Positions 25,590-36,460 of a stretch of 64,000 nucleotides of DNA are shown piece after piece. The stretch comes from Hyaloperonospora brassicae (Eukaryota > Oomycota > Peronosporomycetes > Peronosporales > Peronosporaceae). How positions within the stretch are numbered: position 1 is the first letter of the stretch; each line of letters begins with the position of its first letter. Made by a program: the position numbers and the translations under genes. Under the pieces are notes generated by a model that saw only the letters and a list, made by a program, of their open reading frames with translations, did no database searches and had not been told where the DNA came from. The stretch lies in the NCBI GenBank assembly GCA_947650285.1, contig CANTFL010000608.1, positions 124,001 through 188,000 of the forward strand, read 5' to 3'.

Positions 25590-27843
25590 GTGCGATTGCA
25601 TGGTCTCAAATAAATTTCGACTTTAATAATTACAGTGAAATCTTGTAGTTAGGCCTCGCAATTTAATATGCCTCGTCTGCTCGTGAGGAATTTCTGTACC
25701 CTTTCAAGATATTAATTTGACGTTGTACTTGGCCATAACGTATTCTTTGATCCGATCGCACGTCCACTATCCTTTCCACTCAAAATCGTAGACCGCTGGA
25801 TTAACTTCCCGTATACCTTCTGACAACATTGCTTCATCCAAACCCACTCAAACGTTTTCGTCCACCCTTAATAGACTCGTGGGATGTTTAGGAATACCTT
25901 CACTTGTTTCACCAAAAAAATTATGCCCTACGAGCACTTATCTGTTTGGAGTACCTGCGACTATAACTGCACCGCGTGACGAATATATTTCTTTGCCACA
26001 CGAGTAGGTCAATGATGCATATGAGTTGACTTACTCGTACATCCTTCCTTTACGCGGTCAAAATACAGCCATACTTTTTATCCACGATCGATACCTAGCC
26101 AATCAAGATCTTCTTCATAACAATTTGATCGACCTTAAATGGCGATCTATGACCACCGCACTTGCACGTTGGTATTGCCGCCGATCACTGTATCATCATC
26201 TGCGCGGATCTCGATCTTGCGATTTAGTACTTTATTGCAGTTAGCTAGTAACAAGGTTAATCGAACGTCTTCAATTGGATCTAGTAAAACTTTTTATTGC
26301 CTCTGATAAGGTCTTGCGCTGCATTAATCGCAAATGTCAACCGTTCTGAATATTCGTCCCTGTCTCTCTGTTTTTGTCCGTAAGATACAGCTTTAATTGT
26401 TCGTATCACAGCCCGCACCATACTTTTAGCCGTTTTATTTGCTTGCGGTATGTACGCCATATTGATCATCTGCTTTTCCATGCTGTCTGTTGAAAGCTCG
26501 AAAGAAATCCTACATAAGACCGTGCTATCGACCATGACGTATTGCCTCGCTCGCACCGAACCGCCGAAGTACGTGTTGTTCGTAATGATCTACAAGTGTC
26601 TGGGCGGTACGAGACAAAGTAGCTGTAGCGATCGAATATCCTGAGAATAGATAGACCCGTGACAACAGCTCCGTGTTCCCTTTAAACGATCGTGCGAGCG
26701 AGGGAATACGATTCATAGCCAAAAGCTGAAAACGTTAAGTCGCTTGCATGTTACCCGGTAATATGCCACGATCTAACGGGTGCCCTGTGCCTGTCTTGCA
26801 GCCTACAAATTCACCCACATAGCGTTGAACGCTACAGCACAGTCCTCACCAGTGGAAATTCTTCCTGATCCTGTGGTACGTACGCCATATTTCTTGATGG
26901 CACCCGGTCAAACTTGCGTGGTAATGATGTAAGAACCTTGCTGCACCAACCATGTAACTAATGAACGAATAAAATTCGCGCGATCACCCAATTTAGCCAC
27001 ATATCGGGGACAGAAAACAGCAATTTGCTTTTCACTTCATAGTCGGTTACAGTCAATGCGCACACCTTCGCTTCTTCTGCTATACGCTCGATCCGCAATT
27101 TATGCGCAATCTACTCTTGAAAGCATCGGGGATGATTGCTCTTTCACACAGCGAATCGATTTATTGCCTCCACCTTACTATCAGATAGGACTGGTCGGTC
27201 ATCAAAAACTCATTCAGTCGGTTCAGCGTGATAAGATCTAGAAGATTGTAGTTAAAAGCCACAATCGAATATTTGTTTAGCTAAAGAGCCTCGACTGATA
27301 ACCTGTCTGCGCTCTGGTCCCAATCTCTCTTCACGTGTAGGAATTCTTGGATTGGCCACGATCTAAGTTTTTCCATAGATTTATGACGCAGTAATCGAAA
27401 ACCAGGACTTTTACAGTCAGTCTCACCACCACGAATCTATCTGACCTCCATATTCGAATCACCGCAAATTAGCACTCGTACTCGGCTTGGATCTGCGAGC
27501 AGATCGTAGCTGAGTAGCAATCCTCTTTATTCCGCCTCGTGTCCAGTAAGATCAGCGGTGAACTCGGAAGCGGCAGCCAGATCGTTCACTCTGGCAGCCT
27601 CCATGTGATCGCACTGTATACTCCGCCCTTCCATTTCACTCTAGCAGATCCGTCGAAGCTGGCTACCAGGCGGCTTTTATCCGCTCCAACCGTGGTTGGT
27701 GACATGCTTATCGCTTGGCTGAGATGCTTGCGCGTCGCGATCGCGGTAAATACTTCATCCACACTTTATCACGTGGAGATGCACTCGCCACCAATGCGCC
27801 TAGTATCTCATCTTCTTCCTTTTCTGACCCCAGAATTTTGAGT
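25590..27843 (-). pseudogene. Second RNase H, integrase and chromodomain of a minus-strand gypsy relic
   Basis: Read on the minus strand from 27843. The second RNase H domain comes first (ASFDGSARVKW, CGDSN). The integrase zinc-finger end (VGCKTGTGHPLDRG) follows. The DDE core has SLARSFKGN and a strand where the expected first Asp of xxDLFSGY is Tyr, then RFGASEAIRH. The core ends in ERLTFAINAAQDLIRGNKKF near 26290. Below 26280 a weaker match continues (SQDRDPRR, QYQRASAVV, VWLYFDRVKEG). A chromodomain-like block (ERIVDVRSDQRIRYG, then LKGY) lies near 25650-25800. Stops are numerous. At 27843 it jumps directly to protease sequence, so RT and the first RNase H are deleted. Confidence 0.7.
26401..27843. 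repeat. Left arm of a 1.44-kb inverted repeat
   Basis: The reverse complement of this arm matches 35017-36460 with eight substitutions and one indel over 1444 positions, compared line by line (99.4%). Sequence similarity stops abruptly at both ends. The arm covers the second RNase H and most of the integrase. Confidence 0.9.
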
Positions 27844-28299
27844 GTCCATTTTGACAACAATGCGGCATTTGTCCCTTATCTTTTACATGAATACATTACC
27901 GACCAAGTCGACCCGAGGATCGACGAGTTCGGTTGTAGCGTGGTACGATAAATAAACATAAGTCAGCGAACTTTAAAAGCTCATCAAGACGAGCTCTTGC
28001 GCTCTTAGTACTTCAAGCTTTGTCAATTCGATCCGAATCGTGGTGGCGTTATTCAAATCTGTGCGTGGGGAAGCTAATGTTGGGCACCTTCAGCACATTT
28101 TGCCGTTCTACCCCCCCGGTCATTGTAATGACCCACTGCTCTCCTCTCGTGGCCCACATCTTTCATCGTTCTGAGGTAGACCTTCAGAGAAAGGTCTCCA
28201 CATACCCACTAGTAGGTATGTGCGCGTATTGCTCTAGTCTTATGTCTGATACTCGGGTATCATCGATAACCCTTCGGTCGAAAAGCTACATACGGACTT

Positions 28300-28640
28300 C
28301 ATTTAGGGAGACATAGTGTTTTGTCTACTTGATCTATCTTAATTCTAACTAGAACCATGAAATCCATTCTTATGATTGCGTCCTGACCCACGATGAGGCC
28401 TTCCCACACCTTTTAAACGTACACCAGATTGCCGTTCATGGTGGTCCTGACGCGAATATGCCTTCCGTAGATTGCACCGATTCTCGATGCCGACGCAATA
28501 TTGTCGTTCACTTTCGTCGATATGGCAACTTACCTTACGAGAAAAGTCGATCATACTATGCATATCTCGGCACCAATATTAAACAACAAGTTCGCGCGAT
28601 CGTTCTTGATTTACCTAAAGACTTTGGCCTGTGTGGACCA
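28300..28640 (-). pseudogene. Protease-region pseudogene of the minus-strand gypsy relic
   Basis: On the minus strand SRKVSCHIDESERQYCVGI aligns with the segment after the protease active site in the GATC-rich element (ARKLGCMIDESQTQECAGI, near 18430). It is a fragment with frameshifts. It links the Gag remnant upstream (higher coordinates) with the RNase H/integrase part. Confidence 0.55.
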
Positions 28641-28879
28641 CTTCATGGATGTATGCTTTCCAGTACCCCGTGGATTTTCTCGATAATCGTCTTAAATCGA
28701 TTACTGCATATTTCTTGGGCAAAAGGATAAAGTTCTGTGCGAAAAGCGACATGTACCATTGGAAAATTTCCACATTTCAGTATATTATCGATATTCTTCG
28801 CTAATTATTATTTTACCCGAATATGATTTTTTCACAAACGCAAAGACTATATAAATAGAGCACTCGTCTATACCATATT

Positions 28880-30441
28880 GAAATCTAATGAGCGTCAATC
28901 ATCTTTAAATATTCTCCGACAACATTCTATCGTGCGTCATAGGGTTGTATAACTGACGAATTAAGTTGCAAAAGTCGTCCAGCTGGCACTTCCCCACTTC
29001 ATGGGTCGATCCACACCCTCGACACACAAACAATCAGCAATTAGATGGTTGACCTTTCATCACACAGCAATCACAGGTCATTCTGTTCCAGCACCCCAAG
29101 TTTCCATGCTTCCGGTGCCCACAATGGGCACATTTGCCGTTTGCGGTCGACCAATTGCGGGGTCTCAAGTTCTCATTTTTTCCGGTTTTTCCACGTCACC
29201 GGTGGACCGGTCCCTCAAGGTTCTCGCAATAAATTTCTTCTACGCTTCCGCTAAGTAGACTCCCCAAAGTTATTTCCATTGTCCGAGTTATCTAGGCTGG
29301 ATCCCTCGGAGATCGACTGTTCCAGGGCTGCTCGAGCCGCATGTTCCAAGCGGCATTTCATCTACCTTGTTCGTTCAGGAGCGAGAAAGGAGATGAATCG
29401 CCCCTTGGTAAGTTCGTTGCTTTCTTACAGAAATTGTTTTGAGCAAATAGTGTCTTGCCGCGTCATGCCATCAATAACCTTCTGGCGAAATCTACTCGAG
29501 CTGATTAGTTTCTTGCCGCGTCGCGCCTTCGTTCTCTGACATGTTCTCATCACTTCTTCAACTTCTTCCACATCTGATAACTGTAGCATCGTCAATTGGT
29601 CCGCTAGCTCCGTATCATTCAGAGTCTCGATAGAATGCTCGATTTGCTCTCTTTGAATCTTGGGCGGTCCATTGTTGATATTATGCTTCTCCCTGAGTCC
29701 AATCACATCAAACGGTATAAATAGTCCATTAGGTATTTACCTGACCGCTAAGTCACATGATAGTACCGGCAAGATAGGAATGCCTCATACCTCAGAATAG
29801 CATCTAAATAATTTGCGACAGGTCTTTCTAATTTACTCAAACCTGACAGACCTAATTGGTGATACCACTTACAGCAAGATCGGTCAACAGTTCCCTTAAA
29901 ACCAGACGCTTACCCCGTCTGGTGCTAGTTCTCGTTCAGATCGTGGTCTTGACATTATTCACCCAGCTGCAAGCTCGTTCCTCGTCTTCATCTCTTCCAG
30001 AAAGTTTCGTGAGGTCCTAGGTCTTTAAGAGATTGATGCCAGTAAAAAATTATGTTCCTATCCCATGATGGCCTTAACTCTTCTTCACAAAGATTCTTTT
30101 AGGTCCAGATCGTCCAGGCCAAACCCACCGGAACCGACTGATTCCATTTTAACGTCAGGCAATATATCTTGTCTAGGGAATCAGCCTCCGCGCTTGGTCC
30201 ATTTCGCGCTATTACTATGTGACCCCTGTCTTTCTCTGGTCCCTCCCCGGTTGTGGCGCGCCGGAATCACTTGGCGTTCCTGCAAGAATCTTGCTATCGT
30301 CGCATTGGAGTATATCATCAGGTTACATATCGGATCGGTAAGTGCTACCCCTAGCAACTTCGTCACGTGGTGAGGTAAACATTTAATGGCTTCTTCAATT
30401 ACTTCCTTAGGGAGGATTTTCAGCCTATCAAGAGCCCGCAT
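28880..30441 (-). pseudogene. Gag pseudogene of the minus-strand gypsy relic
   Basis: The minus-strand ORF starting at 30441 reads LKILPKEVIEEAIKCLP and SNATIARFLQERQ. A second piece (29706-29425) has EHSIETLNDTELADQLTMLQ, clearly related to the capsid segment of the GATC-rich element. Near 29120-29160 there is a CCHC knuckle, CAHCGHRKHGNLGC, and then CRGCGSTHEVGKC. Order and content match Gag of the same gypsy group. Multiple frame breaks. Confidence 0.65.
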
Positions 30442-31287
30442 TTATATTGGCTGGTTATGCGTCACCATTTCGTAAGTAAGCTGTTAGTTCAGCGCGTCCC
30501 GCGCTCGGGCCTAAATCAACGCTGTCTTTGCCGGCCCCAGCGTCACTTTGTTGACGTGGCTTCAGGCCGATGACCCCTGCGACGTAAGCATTGATGCGGC
30601 CTGAGACTGTGGGGATGAGCGGTTGCGATGTGGTTCATCTGACGACCATGTTTACCAGGCCACCATATGGGTTGGTGAGTGGACTGCGATAAATCAGGGG
30701 TTCATCTGCCTTATGTGATTTGCTTTATGAAAGGCACGAGAGGTACGTTACTCTGCGCTGGAACGATGCCCACAAGTATTATGAGATGTGTGTTGATCTT
30801 GTTTTACGTGATTTTGATACAATCGAGTCCCAGGGTGAACATTTCTTTAGGCTTGAATCGTTCCGATCTCATGTTTGCTTCGCAAAGGAGAATGACTAGC
30901 GCTGGAATAGCTTTCATAACTTTCCCCACTCTTGGCAAGGCCGGCACCGGCTCCTTGAAAATTTCAAATTGACAACCCTTGGATCACAGAGACTTATTGA
31001 AAATGAACGTTCCTTAACTAGTAGAGGTTCCGATTGTCATGAACTTGAAAAAAAGAGATTGATGTTTCTTACATGCCTTTGCTACTCCTTTACTTATTTA
31101 GAAAAGGTCATCCATTTAATGGTATAAATTTGTGACCTGCGTGGCGAATACCAGCCCGTTAGCTGCAATCCTCAACACGAGCCTCATCCGATCGATGTCG
31201 AGAGCATGCGTCACGAGGCAATCTTTGGAAGTACCAGGTTCGCAGATGTTAGAACATCGTGACGCCCGCATCTCACTAAGTGGACGG
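30442..31287. other. No gene seen; probably untranslated leader of the minus-strand relic
   Basis: Upstream (in minus orientation) of the Gag fragment there is GC-richer sequence without a recognisable ORF, followed by AT-richer sequence up to the solo LTR. No LTR matching the GATC type was found here. Confidence 0.35.
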
Positions 31288-31676
31288 TGTAACGGAGCAG
31301 ACCGTGACATGAAATTGTCACTTTAAAGAAAGTGACAATAAAGAATATGAAGTTGAATATTCTTTGAACAATATCACCAAAGTGGTGATATTGAAGGGTC
31401 GACCAAAGAGTCTGTTCATTGGTTGATATCTTGATGATAATAACCCACCAATCGCCGCAAGACGCGCGCAATGAGTGGTGACGAGACGTCACCATACACT
31501 CAGTTATATTAGCATAATTAAGTTAAGTCAAACAGAGAGACAGTAGTAAAAGACTTAAATATATTAATATAACAGTTCTGCTTTTACCCTACCTACGCTT
31601 CCTCGCTTACCTTGTGTACGTCTGTCGGGGCACCGATACCCTTGCATTAAGTTCACGCAAGGGTTTGCCCGTTACA
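31288..31676 (+). repeat. Solo LTR of the hairpin-tiled gypsy family, with target duplication
   Basis: 389 bp, starting TGTAACGGAG and ending GCCCGTTACA. It is closely related to the 391-bp LTRs at 50492 and 58084. It is flanked by a perfect 5-bp duplication, GACGG, at 31283-31287 and 31677-31681. No internal sequence accompanies it, so it arose by LTR-LTR recombination. Several LTR hairpin stems are kept while loops differ. Confidence 0.95.
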
Positions 31677-33079
31677 GACGGGCCTGATGTCCCGGAACCT
31701 AGAAACTTGGTGCCATCCTGCGACTTCATCTTCATCTTTCTGAGCCTAATTTGGTGGACATTATATATATTTATTTCGAGGGCCTTCGATTCCTAATTTC
31801 TACAGTTACCTGATGGCCGTCTGGGGTATAATATATATCATGATCCTAGTTTTCCTATTAGACGAAGTTTGGAGCTCTTTATTTTTTAGTATTTTCACCT
31901 GGACCTTGTTGATCGGGCCCCATCGAAGGTCCGGTCGGTTTTCAATGCTTTGTTGTGTGCTGGAGCCACTAGCGATCGGTGACATAGTAAAGTTTTGTTG
32001 TTTTGCTCAATCGTGACTTAGGCAGCTTTACTTCCTTATGACTCACGTTGAATGTCGTCTTCCAAACACCCATTCACGCGCACTATCGAGGTGGAGTGTA
32101 TTCTCAAAGCTTTGGGATGAGACCCCAAATCACTCACTTTTACGGGTTGCCTACGCACGGAGCGGGTACTACGACGCCGCGTATAGACCTTGACTCACCT
32201 TGCGTCCCGTCAACAAAAAGGTTTCTATCATCAGAATACTTGATGGGGATGTATAGCTTGTATCAATGTAGCCAGACTCGGTGGGGGGGGGTTACGAGTG
32301 GAACTAATTACTCGGTCGACTAGAAGTTTGTCACTCGATTGACTCGTCTGAGAGTGGACGCTATGACCGAATTGTTTAGGAAGCTTGTCGAACCGGTTCT
32401 TTTGATTAATGTTGTAGAGGTATGAATTAATTTGTTTTTGCCATTCTCCCTAACAAGGGAGACAGGAGGCCGATACCAATAGCGGATCTTGGGGAATTGC
32501 TACTAGATGAACACATAGGCGAAAGCGTTCCTGGGTCTACGCTTGCCTTTGGTCTTTCCACGCAATGTCTGTATTAACCGGGAGGACAAAGTTCATTCCT
32601 TCCCCAGAACATGCGGACAAACTTCTTAAGTTCCTTCAAAACGAAACTCTCGTTGCAAGAAGGTCACATGTTGTGTATCATTGATCATCGTCCTATCCTT
32701 TGCCTGTGACACATTATCCCTGCCTCATACTCAAGTCTTTTTTTACTGTTCAAAAAAAATATGACCTTGAGTAACCTAATGGCCACGTTGAGGGAATTGA
32801 GGTTCAATCCTCCTGATACTTAGTCCCGATTATTCTTCTCCTCTACCGACCCAATCCCTTCTGGTATCCCTTTTCTCGCCGGGCCATTTCCTTGGTTTGT
32901 GGCCCCTCATCTCTCCTCTCGTAGGCCTCCTGGTGTTTAATTTACTAATAGCGCGTCACCACAAATTTTCTACTTATAATGGAGAAGAGCGCGGTGCGGT
33001 CTGACGAGCTAGGATTGAGAAATCACGACAGTTTAAATAGATTTGAGATTGAAAGTCACCTTACTATATTAGAACTCCA
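31677..33079. other. No recognisable gene
   Basis: Mixed-composition sequence with short ORFs on both strands and no domain I can name. It may be decayed 5' sequence of the plus-strand gypsy relic that becomes recognisable at about 33100. Confidence 0.35.
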
Positions 33080-36000
33080 AAAAACAAAATATATTGTCCA
33101 TTCGAATAAAATTCTTATCGACTACTATCGGTTACAAGATCAACCATGGAAGATGAACAATGTGTCAGCGGTCATGCAGGCGACGGAAGCGATAATGGTA
33201 CAATTGGTCTGCTAGAAGAACATTGCATCCATCCTCCAGGCAAGATTATGTAAACGATTGTGGGTCTTAAATACATATCGAGCCAACGGTTGAGAAGGGG
33301 GAGGACACGTCGACGAGAAGACTACAGAAGGAGATTTGACCACTACATCGGTATATTACCGCGAGATAAGATACAATATACAGAAGATGTAAAACCATAA
33401 TTTCTGGTCTTATCTTATTTGGTTTTCGCACGGTGAAAGTGAGTATCGATGACATTCAAGTGAGCGATCCTGGGGTACCTTTGGTCACGGAGCAAGATAA
33501 GTAATGCCCTTTAATCTGGAATAATCGCTGATACTCATGGTAAAAAGTAACGCACTTACCCAGCAGCGCGTGGACTTTGCGATAGTGACGTCGGAGGAGA
33601 AAATCCGATAGCGCAAAGAATGTGTCCTGTGGATCCGAAATTTTGGTAGAAGTTAGCCGATCCGATCAAGAAGTTATCATTAGACAGGATCATTTAGCCC
33701 TCTACTTCACCATAGGCATCGCCAATCGTGGTGACCATAAAGGAACATGATAAAGATATACAGTTGTGCATCGCCTACAGGTGGACTTACCAGATGACAG
33801 GGTTGATGGTTTACCCCATGACTCTGATATAAAAATTGTTGCAGGACATGGATAAAGCGATGCCGAATTGTTATCTACATATGGCAAGAAGATTCTGGGA
33901 GTTGGACATGATGGAGCTTGTGATACAATCTCGGCCTTCATTAAGCCATCAGCGATGTTGATTGGCTCAAATGCTTTTTAGATTTATTACCATTCAACAA
34001 ATTTATTAAAGCTAGATTGACAAACCTCTAAAGGGATACCTGAAAGTTGGTTCAGATTAGAACTTATTCGCTCCCCGAACGTCAAATTTGACGAATATAT
34101 TTACTTAATTGGAGGTAGAAGTTGATATGAAGCCATCCGTATTGAGACGCAGATCGTATATCGACGATGATAGATATCAGCTTACATATTGTACTTCTTT
34201 ATATAGAAAGAAAAAACAATTTTTATGGTTTACGACTAGTGAAATCTGCCGATTGGGTCAGCTAATAGTTTATTATAACGTGATGATGTGTAAAACCTAG
34301 GCCGTCCTGTCTCACTTGCACGTCGGGAAACTGATTTGAACGACTTAGTCTCGTTGGTGAACATCAGTTTCCTTGGACCGAAACATCAAAGCCGTAGTAA
34401 AAAAATAGGTCAATAATACTTCAGTGGATTTAATGAAGACATTACATTTTATGCGTCCGTGATCTATGAGCTTCATGAAGTGGAGTTGCATGAGATTAGC
34501 CGCGCAAGCGATGTATCATTGTTCGTATTAAATTCTGGACCGGATCGCGATCACGACCTTAAAACTGGAATTTAAACCCGATTTGGACATATTTAAAAAT
34601 GATGTTCACAATTTTTTAAGGGAAAGATCGTCGGGAATAAATGCTGATCGCCATTACTTAACTCATCAATAAAGTAGCTTAAATGACGATCTAAAAAAAT
34701 CTTTACCCGAATCAATTAACATCGATTGTGGTCTATGATAGAAAGAAGGCAGTATCGACCGCGTTATGGCAGAAACATGATGATATTATTAGCCTTTCAG
34801 TTTCCCTGGTCGCACAATACAGCCTATTTAAGCTTAGCACAGGATAGTCGACAAAGAAATAATAAAGCTTCTTTTAATTTTGAATATGTGCTACATAAAG
34901 CTAGTATCAAGCAGGATTACGTTGCTTACGCAATTATCATCCTTGTCCAGGCTGCTATATTCTTCTAATTTTCATGTATGATTGTGAAGATGAGCTACTT
35001 TGTAATCATATGAACAACTCAAAATTCTGGGGTCAGAAAAGGAAGAAGATGAGATACTAGGCGCATTGGTGGCGAGTGCATCTCCACGTGATAAAGTGTG
35101 GATGAAGTATTTACCGCGATCGCGACGCGCAAGCATCTCAGCCAAGCGATAAGCATGTCACCAACCACGGTTGGAGCGGATAAAAGCCGCCTGGTAGCCA
35201 GCTTCGACGGATCTGCTAGAGTGAAATGGAAGGGCGGAGTATACAGTGCGATCACATGGAGGCTGCCAGAGTGAACGATCGTGGCTGCCGCTTCCGAGTT
35301 CACCGCTGATCTTACTGGACACGAGGCGGAATAAAGAGGATTGCTACTCAGCTACGATCTGCTCGCAGATCCAAGCCGAGTACGAGTGCTAATTTGCGGT
35401 GATTCGAATATGGAGGTCAGATAGATTCGTGGTGGTGAGATTGACTGTAAAAGTCCTGGTTTTCGATTACTGCGTCATAAATCTATGGAAAAACTTAGAT
35501 CGTGGCCAATCCAAGAATTCCTACACGTGAAGAGAGATTGGGACCAGAGCGCAGACAGGTTATCAGTCGAGGCTCTTTAGCTAAACAAATATTCGATTGT
35601 GGCTTTTAACTACAATCTTCTAGATCTTATCACGCTGAACCGACTGAATGAGTTTTTGATGACCGACCAGTCCTATCTGATAGTAAGGTGGAGGCAATAA
35701 ATCGATTCGCTGTGTGAAAGAGCAATCATCCCCGATGCTTTCAAGAGTAGATTGCGCAGAAATTGCGGATCGAGCGTATAGCAGAAGAAGCGAAGGTGTG
35801 CGCATTGACTGTAACCGACTATGAAGTGAAAAGCAAATTGCTGTTTTCTGTCCCCGATATGTGGCTAAATTGGGTGATCGCGCGAATTTTATTCGTTTAT
35901 TAGTTACATGGTTGGTGCAGCAAGGTTCTTACATCATTACCACGCAAGTTTGACCGGGTGCCATCAAGAAATATGGCGTACGTACCACAGGATCAGGAAG

Positions 36001-36460
36001 AATTTCCACTGGTGAGGACTGTGCTGTAGCGTTCAACGCTATGTGGGTGAATTTGTAGGCTGCGAGACAGGCACAGGGCACCCGTTAGATCGTGGCATAT
36101 TACCGGGTAACATGCAAGCGACTTAACGTTTTCAGCTTTTGGCTATGAATCGTATTCCCTCGCTCGCACGATCGTTTAAAGGGAACACGGAGCTGTTGTC
36201 ACGGGTCGATCTATTCTCAGGATATTCGATCGCTACAGCTACTTTGTCTCGTACCGCCCAGACACTTGTAGATCATTACGAACAACACGTACTTCGGCGG
36301 TTCGGTGCGAGCGAGGCAATACGTCATGGTCGATAGCACGGTCTTATGTAGGATTTCTTTCGAGCTTTCAACAGACAGCAGGGAAAAGCAGATGATCAAT
36401 ATGGCGAACATACCGCAAGCAAATAAAACGGCTTAAAGTATGGTGCGGGCTGTGATACGA
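33080..36460 (+). pseudogene. Pol pseudogene of a plus-strand gypsy relic: RT, two RNase H, integrase
   Basis: A linker region starts near 33100. RT begins near 33570 with AARGLCDSDVGGENPIAQRM and runs through SPIVVTIKEHDKD. The YIDD box lies in SVLRRRSYIDDD near 34150, followed by ITFYASVIYELHEV near 34450. RNase H 1 lies at about 34560-34975. From 35017 the second RNase H and integrase follow (VASFDGSARVKWKGG, LSRVDLFSGYSIATA, RFGASEAIRHGR, with the first catalytic Asp intact). At 36460 homology ends within the integrase core's distal part, with no chromodomain. Stops are frequent, including one in the RNase H shared with the opposite relic. Confidence 0.7.
35017..36460. repeat. Right arm of a 1.44-kb inverted repeat
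   Basis: Inverted partner of 26401-27843, separated by 7173 bp. The differences are one indel (GATCGTGG here, GATCTGG in the partner) and eight single-base changes. Outside the borders the two loci are unrelated or only anciently related. Confidence 0.9.
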
